Below, one piece after another: positions 58,801 to 64,000 of a stretch of DNA of 64,000 nucleotides (positions are counted from its first letter, which is position 1; every line of letters begins with the position of its first letter). Below the pieces are notes generated by a model. It did not search any database. It saw nothing but the letters and a program-made list of their open reading frames with translations, and was not told where the DNA came from. This stretch comes from Henricia sp. BOLD:AAB3569 (lineage: Eukaryota; Echinodermata; Asteroidea; Spinulosida; Echinasteridae), in contig JBBELK010000376.1 in the NCBI GenBank assembly GCA_037783545.1, forward strand, positions 930,001 to 994,000, written 5' to 3'. The position numbers were made by a program, and so were the translations under genes.

Positions 58801-61800
58801 CCTTTGTAGTGTGGCCGATATGCTCGGCGCGCGGCGATAGTATGATACCCTCTGTGTGCTTTCACAAAAACCGACAACCAATAAAAACGCTATTCACTTA
58901 GTGCCCGCAATAATCCCTCCAATCATTTGCCTTTCATTTTGTGCTTGTTGTCACTCACGGACTGGGCTTTATGGCTGCTTTGATGTGACGTCTTTAAAGG
59001 AAGTTGCATTTTTAAAAACTAGCTTACCTTTTGGCCAAGTCGTTGCGGATTGCCGTCTTCAGTGTCTGGATGGCGGCCGAGTCGTCCTGCGTGGTGCGCA
59101 GATGGCCGTGCAGCCCGTTTACGATCGGGTACACGCAACTCCCGCTCACGTTGGTCTCATACGACAGGCATGTCGTGGCTACCTGCGAAATAATTAAATA
59201 AGAGGTATAAATATTATACAATGGTTCAAATTGATAAGAGCTACACTTCAAAGAATATTGCATAAAAATCACTGACTTGGAATTTTTTTCTTCTCACTGC
59301 TAAATTCATGTTTCCTCACCATTTTATATTTACACTTGTGCTGATCATAACAAATAAACAAAAGCAGTAACTTTTTTTTATTTTTATTCAAGACCATTAT
59401 AAAATTAGCACGGCCCAATTTTAGTCAAAATATGAATTAAAGGCACAGACTCGTCAGCAATGCGCGCGCCAAATCCGTGCCACAAAATACGCAGCTCCAT
59501 GCTTTGCTACACGGAGCTGCGTATTTCGTAGCACGAATTTGGCGTGCTCATTGCTGACGATCCTGTGCCTTAACCTTCCTACATGTACAGATGTACCTGC
59601 AGTGGTTTCAGACATGTTACTAGTTCGTCTACCAGGGCCCATTGAGCGTTCGTAAGTTCCAGAGTCTTGGCTTCCGATAGCTTTGTTATGTTGTGGTCAC
59701 TCAAAACCGCGCAAAGAGGCCAGCGCTGCTCTTTGGCTATCTTGAGCATCTCGTAGGTCGAATTCCACCTCGTCTTCACAGATTGTACCAGTCGGGCTTT
59801 GGTGGCAAGCGTGCTTCGTCTAAAGTGTCCTACCAGGCGGCTTACGGCTGCAATTGCTGTAGAAATCGGCCGAGATGCATCGAAGCCTTTGTTTATAGAT
59901 AGTTGCAACTTGTGCGCAGCACAGCCGACATCAGAAGTAGGGTTGCGTTGGCCTACATCCTTAACATTGGCCGCGTTATCGTGCACCACCGCCACGACTT
60001 TTCCTACGAGCTCCCAGTCGCTGATGACACGGCCTAGCTGGGCTGCGAGCGCTTCTGCGGTGTGTCGTTGTGGTGCTGCCTCGGCAGTGTCGCCATCGTC
60101 AGTCGGTGCCACTACCGGTGAGGTGTCCAGTACGGCGGACTTGCAGGACCAGTATTCATCGATAAAATGGACAGTCACCGTCATAAAACCTTCCTGGCTG
60201 CGCGAAGTCCAGCAATCCGTCGTTAATGCAACTTGCTGGCATCCGCCCAGCCTTGACTTGAGCTCACCTTTCTTGACTTCAAACATATTGTGGATGCGAG
60301 CCGTTACCGCTTTCCGGCTAGGTACCGTGTAACCCGGTTCCAAGAAGGCGAGGAATTGACGTAGACCATGTCCTTCGACGACCGAAATCGGAAGCGAATC
60401 TATCGCCACCATTTCTGCCAGCAATTGGCACATTTTCTCCGCCTTTGCTGGGCTGCATTCTTGGCGACCGAAAAATCCAGAAATCGTTGTCTGCTGGCGG
60501 CTTAGACTTCTCTTTTCCCCGGCCTTGTCGGATGTAGGATGCTTTCCCACAAGGTGTTTTAGCATGGAGCTGGTTGACCCGCCCGCGAAGGACAATTCTA
60601 CGTTGCATATTGTACACTTGACGGTTTTCGGACTAACTTTCTCGAAATGCGACCAAACTTGGCTTCCGGAACGTGGCATGATGTACGATCAGTAGCAAGG
60701 TTTGAGACAGAATGAGAGAGACTGAGACACCAAGAAATAATCACACACGAATGCACACCAAATCAACTGGGCAAAAGCTTGAAGCTTCTTTTAATTGTAT
60801 CACATTGTATCATACAAGTTCTTTGTGTCATTTGTTTGAGCCGCCATCCGCGGTACATCAGAGAAAGCCAGAAACCGATTCCAGGAACAAGGGGCTTTTT
60901 TCCCCAAGACAAACAACCATTAACACAATACTCTTGTATTATCAATGGGCAGTGAATGAGTGACTGAAAACCGCAAGTGTGTCCAAAATCGTCGGGAAAT
61001 TACCTCAAAGGAGATCGTGATGATGAATGACATGTGTCAGGAACGTCGGCATTTTTAGATAAAGTGGACACAAAAGATGACTCTATAAAGTCTTTTTATC
61101 TTCCTCCCAACATGGCTTTTCATTTCGTAAACATGACAAAATGATACCCCAACAATTTGTTCATGCCCTATTTTGTCGGAAAAAGGTTGTGGGGAATTTT
61201 AGAAAGTGGAATACGATTACCCGAACCGGAAAAGGAGAACCGGTTCTTAACATCGGCGGTCGGATACCCGGATACTCGGGTATCCGGCACTGGCTTAATG
61301 AGTAAAACCAGGAAAAGGGGGCAAAATTACCCCGTTTTGTTGTGAATGGGCCGCGCCATGTTTTTATTCAAGCCCTGTTTTCGCGCTCCAATACCCCGAA
61401 GGACATGACGTCACGCCGGCTGGGTTTGTATCGCTGGTACTTTGCACGGCCCTCTGACAGCGAAGCTTTTCCGGCCGAACGAACGTTGTGTCGTGTGTAC
61501 GTACCATGTTATCGACCACGGAATTTCCCAAACGAGCGCGGACGGCAAACAGCAGAAAAACGATGCAATTTCAGGACACAGAAAACATTGAAGGGTTCAT
61601 GTTCGAACCGGAGTTTACAGAAGAAGAACTACAAAATATCAAAACGCATGTTGACAAAACCAACGCCGAAGAAGAGCGAGACGGGAAAATTGCAGCGCGG
61701 CGTGCGCGCGTGGGTATGGTACCCTGTAGCTAGCTGTATGCAGCTAGCTAGCTAGCTAGATCAGGCAGCCGCGCTGACGTCGCGATGAAAAGCGCCCGCT

Positions 61801-63394
61801 AGCGGTAGATGGTGGAGAATGGCTGGCACAGAGGTTCGCTTTTAGTGTCATGGCGGCGCACAGAAGTCATTTTTATTTCAATTTTTAAAAAGATATATTC
61901 GTCATATGACAGAAATGTCCATGTTATCATATAAAACAAACTCTAATGTACAAAATGAGACAATTTTATCATCTTCTGACACTACTCCTTTAAGGGTTGA
62001 CTTAAAAGGACCAATGTTTTATAGTACATGTACCTGTACCTTTGAACCCGTTTCTTTAAAAACAATATTTTCTATGGAATAAGTGTTTTGTTTTGTGATA
62101 TAATGCTTTTTTACTCTGTCTTGATTTTTAGTTCAAGGAGATTGGATTTGCATATGAGGTGCTGAGTAATCCTGACAAACGAGACACCTACGACCGCTAT
62201 GGACTGGATGGCCTCAAAGAAGGCGACGGAGGAGGTAAATGAAAATCAAAATAAGGGTGAAATGAGAAAATGTGAACCGAGTCGAGAAAATGTGAACCGA
62301 GTCGAGAAAATACATGTATGAACTGAGTATTGAAAATATGAAACAAGTTATGAAAATATGAAACAAGTTATGAAAATATGAAACAAGTTATGAAAATATG
62401 AAACAAGTTATGAAAATATGAAACAAGTTATGAAAATATGAAACAAGTTATGAAAATATGAAACAAGTTATGAAAATATGAAACAAGTTATGAAAATATG
62501 AAACAAGTTATGAAAATATGAAACAAGTTATGAAAATATGAAACAAGTTATGAAAATACGAACTGAGTGACAAAATTACAGACCGAGTCATTGAATTATG
62601 AACAGAGTCAGGAAAACTGGACCGAGTTATGAATTTTCGAGTCATGGAAACATGAACTGACTCTTGAAAGTATGAACCAAGTTATCAAAATATGAGCTGA
62701 GTGAGAAAATTACGGACTGAGTCATGAATTACTGAGTCATGAAAAATGAACTGAGTCATTAAAATAAATGTATGAGCACAGTCATGAAAGTCAAGGCGAG
62801 TCTTGTATTTTCATGACTCCATTATTATTACAATGTATCACTATAAAATGATGCTTACATGTAGTTTCTTTATTTTTGTAAGATTTACAGAACTTTTTTT
62901 CGTTTGCTTTGAAAGACTTAAGTTTACTTCGAGTTTACAATCGCATGCGCTTTTGTTACTGTTGTACCGGTACAGTATTTTTTTTATACCATATTCGCAC
63001 GTGTGTGGCATGCACCTGCATGGCATGTACCGTATATATATGCATTGTATTTATATGATACATGTACAGTACCGTACAATGTACATCTAGGTCGGCGTCA
63101 TTCAAAGACTTCACACGTGTGTGTGTGTGAATGCATGTATTTTGGGTGAGCCCAGTTTGAATGCCCATCAGAATAGAGCTCTGTTTTGCACAGTATCAGG
63201 AATGGTTCATTTTATATGATACAAGTTTCATTTTTATATATGATGTCAAATATCAACTTTCCACATTTTGCAGGTTTTGATGACATCTTTTCCCATTTCT
63301 TTGGCGGCGGTCTGTTTGGCGGCGGCGGCGGCGGCTTTGGCGGCGGTCGAAGACCGCGGAAGATGAAAGGCGAAGATACTGTGCATCGTCTGGG
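46800..63394 (+). CDS. DNAJA2: Type A DnaJ/Hsp40 co-chaperone, DNAJA2-like, 5' four exons
   Basis: Exons: 46800-46898, 55140-55199, 62132-62234 and 63274-63394, all with GT..AG borders; phases 0, 0, 1 and 2 at the ends. The joined order is a J domain: [20 protein letters not shown] (helices I and II start), [20 protein letters not shown] with the HPD motif that stimulates Hsp70 ATPase, then [20 protein letters not shown] and [12 protein letters not shown] Gly/Phe-rich linker follows ([20 protein letters not shown]), then [16 protein letters not shown], which in type A proteins leads into substrate-binding domain I. The zinc-finger region, second barrel and C-terminus lie beyond the window. 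The longer N-terminus before the J domain and the RRPRK.KGEDTVH stretch favour DNAJA2 over DNAJA1. The product is a cytosolic Hsp70 partner. Introns of 8.2, 6.9 and 1.0 kb are filled with repeats. Confidence 0.92.
46899..47770. other. Start of DNAJA2-like intron 1
   Basis: No gene. About 47640-47760 carries three spaced TAAGCCGC / TAAACCGC motifs (AATAAGCCGC, GTAAGCCGC, ATAAACCGC), which looks like an old repeat. Confidence 0.4.
47771..48625. mobile_element. Long-arm DNA element A, 9-bp target duplication
   Basis: 855 bp. Arms of about 190 bp are mirrored: CATTTTGCCTCGAAATTAGA near 47813 and its reverse complement near 48528. The outer ends are TAGTCAG and, in reverse, TAGACAG. Flanked by the perfect 9-bp duplication AAAAAATGC (47762-47770 and 48626-48634). 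The right end carries an extra perfect hairpin TTCTGTCCCTACGGG/CCCGTAGGGACAGAA. No transposase frame. Confidence 0.9.
48735..48789 (+). promoter_or_regulatory. Possible 5' non-coding exon of the nested gene
   Basis: An AAG|GTAAGT donor at 48790 and a TTTATTGTATTTCAG acceptor at about 49376 would join this stretch to the coding region starting at 49419. The transcription start is not defined. Confidence 0.35.
49419..50616 (+). CDS. Unrecognised gene in DNAJA2-like intron 1, coding sequence split by a MITE
   Basis: The frame 49419-49946 (ATG start) is lysine/glutamate-rich. It has a charged helical middle ([19 protein letters not shown]) that could form a coiled coil. The MITE 49948-50387 interrupts it. 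Coding resumes in frame at 50390, counting one copy of the AT target dinucleotide, with [20 protein letters not shown]. It ends with WWEGRVLRC...[10 protein letters not shown]...[15 protein letters not shown] and a stop at 50616. The last part resembles the small Tudor/chromo-like barrel signature (W.G.V....F.V.Y.GD) seen in many transposon-linked invertebrate proteins; that is weak inference. Without the MITE the product would be about 250 residues. With it, the frame runs into MITE sequence and stops at 50003. Function unknown. Confidence 0.6.
49948..50387. mobile_element. Non-autonomous DNA element GCATAGTTCCGA, copy 2 (reverse orientation)
   Basis: 440 bp, same TIR and interior as 2856-3294 but inverted, with AT on both sides. 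It lies inside a coding sequence whose frame is restored exactly when the element and one AT are ignored. This supports both the borders and the 2-bp duplication. Confidence 0.85.
50617..52560. other. Intron 1 sequence, no feature recognised
   Basis: AT-rich. Two similar stretches (TAATTTGCATA-TTACCC near 50620 and 50773) suggest an old local duplication. No gene. Confidence 0.4.
52561..52626. mobile_element. Half copy of the TTAAAGGCACAG fold-back MITE
   Basis: One diverged arm: GCCAAATTCGTGCCAAGAAA, ending at ATGCAG. Confidence 0.65.
52920..53512. mobile_element. Long-arm DNA element B (same family as element A)
   Basis: 593 bp. Arms of about 170 bp are shared with element A (GTCAGTGAGCTTTCC at left, GGGACAGAATCATTC at right, and the same subterminal hairpin GTCCCTAC.GG...CCCGTAGGGAC). 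The interior is different and shorter. The target duplication is unclear because both flanks are C-rich. Confidence 0.85.
53839..54996. mobile_element. Element with about 140-bp inverted repeats, containing an hAT-like MITE
   Basis: TCTTCTCTCAAAACAAAAGA at the left and its mirror at the right, extending through AAGAAATATCTTAAGA and CAACATACCTT.CTGAAA. The whole centre is taken by the element at 53974-54817. Confidence 0.8.
53974..54817. mobile_element. hAT-like MITE CAGGGCTTGCCCTTAA
   Basis: Ends CAGGGCTTGCCCTTAA and, in reverse, CAGGGCTCGACCTTAA. The arms contain repeated ACTAGCCC/GGGCTAGT words. GGTAGG is found on both sides (6 of the 8 bp expected for hAT). Confidence 0.75.
55140..55199 (+). 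CDS. DNAJA2: DNAJA2-like exon 2
   Basis: 20 codons, [20 protein letters not shown], containing the HPD motif; acceptor TTACTTACAG, donor GTAACT. Confidence 0.92.
55604..56150 (+). repeat. Direct repeat of about 140 bp (55604-55735 and 55998-56150)
   Basis: Both copies start with ACAGGGGAAATCGTTCACTG and run through TTTTCGTTGGGTAAACATTT and TCGAATATTCGATCAAAAAA. The spacer has several GTCGCA/TGCGAT words. Confidence 0.85.
56480..56619. mobile_element. 140-bp piggyBac-like MITE
   Basis: TTAA on both sides, ends CACGTTGACTGCCG and, in reverse, CATGTTGACAGCCG. The interior has two CTACGAGTATAC..CTCGTAG palindromes. Confidence 0.8.
57846..60679 (-). CDS. hAT transposase (ZBED-type), three exons, apparently uninterrupted
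   Basis: Minus strand: exon 1 60679-59597, exon 2 59182-59028, exon 3 58374-57846. Borders are GT..AG and phases 0 and 2 agree. About 588 residues, normal for ZBED/hAT proteins. The N-terminal BED zinc finger ([19 protein letters not shown] ... MLKHLVGKH) binds DNA. The RNase H-like core follows, with LTTDCWTS (first Asp) and [12 protein letters not shown] (second Asp). The C-terminal hATC dimer region has [23 protein letters not shown] (Glu) and NMLVFLSQN. The splice joins LKPLQ to [11 protein letters not shown] and AKR to FCVDALDVP without a stop. Intron 1 contains MITE 59437-59573. The intact frame inside bounded TIRs argues for a potentially functional transposase rather than a domesticated host gene. 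Confidence 0.9.
59437..59573. mobile_element. Fold-back MITE (TTAAAGGCACAG family), copy 3
   Basis: Full palindrome with ends TTAAAGGCACAG and CTGTGCCTTAA. Inserted in the first intron of the hAT transposase, so it is younger than the hAT copy or travelled with it. Confidence 0.85.
61488..61733 (+). CDS. Possible first exon of an unknown protein
   Basis: From the ATG at 61506 ([18 protein letters not shown]) the frame passes through an acidic stretch [20 protein letters not shown] and [20 protein letters not shown], then a stop. The acidic F/Y-EP-E-TEEEL motif resembles the N-terminus of invertebrate proteins annotated as P2X7-like, which are often transposon-linked. This is recalled similarity, not proof. 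A donor may lie at the GTGGGTATGG just after RARV. It lies within the TTAA-flanked element, beside the hAT right end. Confidence 0.4.
   Translation: MSCVRTMLSTTEFPKRARTANSRKTMQFQDTENIEGFMFEPEFTEEELQNIKTHVDKTNAEEERDGKIAARRARVGMVPCS
62132..62234 (+). CDS. DNAJA2: DNAJA2-like exon 3
   Basis: Ends of the J domain, [20 protein letters not shown] and the following [13 protein letters not shown]; acceptor GATTTTTAG, donor GTAAAT. Confidence 0.9.
62240..62815 (+). repeat. Minisatellite in DNAJA2-like intron 3, 20-bp core
   Basis: About eleven virtually identical copies of ATGAAAATATGAAACAAGTT (62330-62560), bordered on both sides by diverged units of the type ATGAA.TGAGTCATGAAAAT. The homogeneous core points to recent expansion. 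Confidence 0.95.
63274..63394 (+). CDS. DNAJA2: DNAJA2-like exon 4
   Basis: Gly/Phe-rich linker with GGC runs and then [12 protein letters not shown]; acceptor CATTTTGCAG, donor GTGAGT. Phase 2 end fits continuation with the VSLEDLY-type sequence of type A DnaJ proteins. Confidence 0.88.
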
Positions 63395-63797
63395 GTGAGT
63401 GGGCACATTGTACAATGGACACCATGTACATACATGTACACTGCCAAAAGTTACTATTTTCGGTGATATTTTCGGTAATATTTTAGTTAATATTGCAAAT
63501 TGTGTATACTAGAAATGTACCCTTAAGCCATTTGAAATTGATTATGCAAGGTACATTTACATTAACTGGTTTTCTTCGTGGTCTCCAAAATTCACTCAAC
63601 TCTAAAAATTTGTGAATCGGTATTTTGAACTTTAAAGGAGAAAATACACTTTGACAAATTCAAAGTCCCAAAATGTTATTTAATCATTTGACTGGAATAA
63701 CCTTTAATACTTGCATGTAAATAGAAGACAAAAGTGGTTCCAACTGTCCAATGTAATGAAAACTTGTTATCGGAAAACAATAATTAAAGATAAATAT
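63395..63797. other. Start of DNAJA2-like intron 4
   Basis: AT-rich, no feature recognised. Confidence 0.4.
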
Positions 63798-64000
63798 ATA
63801 TTTATTAATTTTGACAAGGGCACCTTCTTTAACGAAGTAATTATTGCGTCAGTCCATATGATGATACTGGTACATGGAAGTTATTCGCCCTCACGACGCG
63901 GTATGCACTATATACTAATTGCACTCCCAGAGGACACGCTAAAAACTCTGTGTGCTCAGGCGGGACTCGAACCCACGACCTCCTGCATACTAGGCAGACG
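63798..64000 (-). repeat. tRNA-derived SINE, cut by the window edge
   Basis: On the minus strand from 64000: an anticodon-arm-like CTGCCTAGTATGCAG, then GTGGGTTCGAGTCCCGC, in which the T stem pairs well, then a tRNA-unrelated tail (TCTGGGAGTGCAATTAG...) ending in AT-rich sequence. The 5' half of the tRNA part lies outside, so a true tRNA gene cannot be excluded. Confidence 0.6.

Larger units (their letters stand above)
56730..61297 (-). mobile_element. Complete hAT transposon in DNAJA2-like intron 2
   Basis: 4568 bp. The ends TAAGCCTGTGCATATACGAG and, in reverse, TAAGCCAGTGCCGGATACCC share TAAGCC.GTGC and then GAGTAT. Flanked by the perfect 8-bp duplication ATGAGTAA (56722-56729 and 61298-61305), the hallmark of hAT. 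Carries a three-exon transposase on the minus strand. A TTAAAGGCACAG fold-back MITE sits in the transposase intron. Transposon and DnaJ gene point in opposite directions. Confidence 0.9.
56624..61989. mobile_element. TTAA-flanked element split by the hAT transposon
   Basis: AGGAGTACTGTCA at the left and TGACACTACTCCT at the right, each next to TTAA. Without the hAT insertion it would be about 0.8 kb. It shares its left TTAA with the 140-bp MITE next to it. Confidence 0.6.

Noticed and set aside
62330-62560. CRISPR-like regular repeats
   Set aside because: Units are contiguous without spacers and the DNA is eukaryotic; a minisatellite explains it.

Overview
The window is animal genomic DNA, most likely from a marine invertebrate deuterostome. 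An echinoderm is my best guess, but this rests on sequence style (many TAGGCCTAC, TACATGTA and ACGTACGT words, dense fold-back repeats) and not on a diagnostic gene. Genes have spliceosomal introns with GT..AG borders. Recognisable host coding sequence is sparse; most of the 64 kb is transposable-element sequence, often nested.

Left part (1-5.4 kb): a LINE fragment, a Ty3/Gypsy fossil, several inverted-repeat DNA elements, and a two-exon gene for a small secreted protein (3573-4293). A fold-back MITE lies just downstream of it.

5.4-25.8 kb: a tandem array of seven copies of a 2.7-3.1 kb non-coding unit. The insertions in it act as markers. A 3.0 kb element with a 9-bp target duplication sits in unit 2, a nested pair of MITEs is shared by units 5 and 6, and a 114-bp MITE is only in unit 7. 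The array grew by duplication both before and after these insertions. The array is followed by two TA-flanked inverted-repeat elements.

27-30 kb: a short cysteine-rich coding segment in three exons, then a 27-bp minisatellite of 25 units, then a protein kinase domain that carries one frame shift.

31-46 kb: a TE graveyard. It contains a tandem dimer of a GTGCACTAA-rich inverted-repeat element with a LINE 3' end inserted at an identifiable empty site, a Gypsy fossil with LTR end, tRNA-Leu primer site and gag, and a stack of MITEs in which one family repeatedly inserted into itself with 9-bp target duplications.

46.8 kb to the end: the 5' half of a type A DnaJ/Hsp40 chaperone gene (DNAJA2-like, + strand) with four exons visible and the rest beyond the window. 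Its introns are large. Intron 1 holds an unrecognised gene whose coding sequence is split by a MITE, plus several long-inverted-repeat elements. Intron 2 holds a complete 4.57 kb hAT transposon on the opposite strand, with an 8-bp target duplication and an apparently uninterrupted three-exon BED-finger transposase. Intron 3 holds a 20-bp minisatellite. The DnaJ gene is the one clearly conserved host gene; the others are secreted, kinase-like or unclassified.
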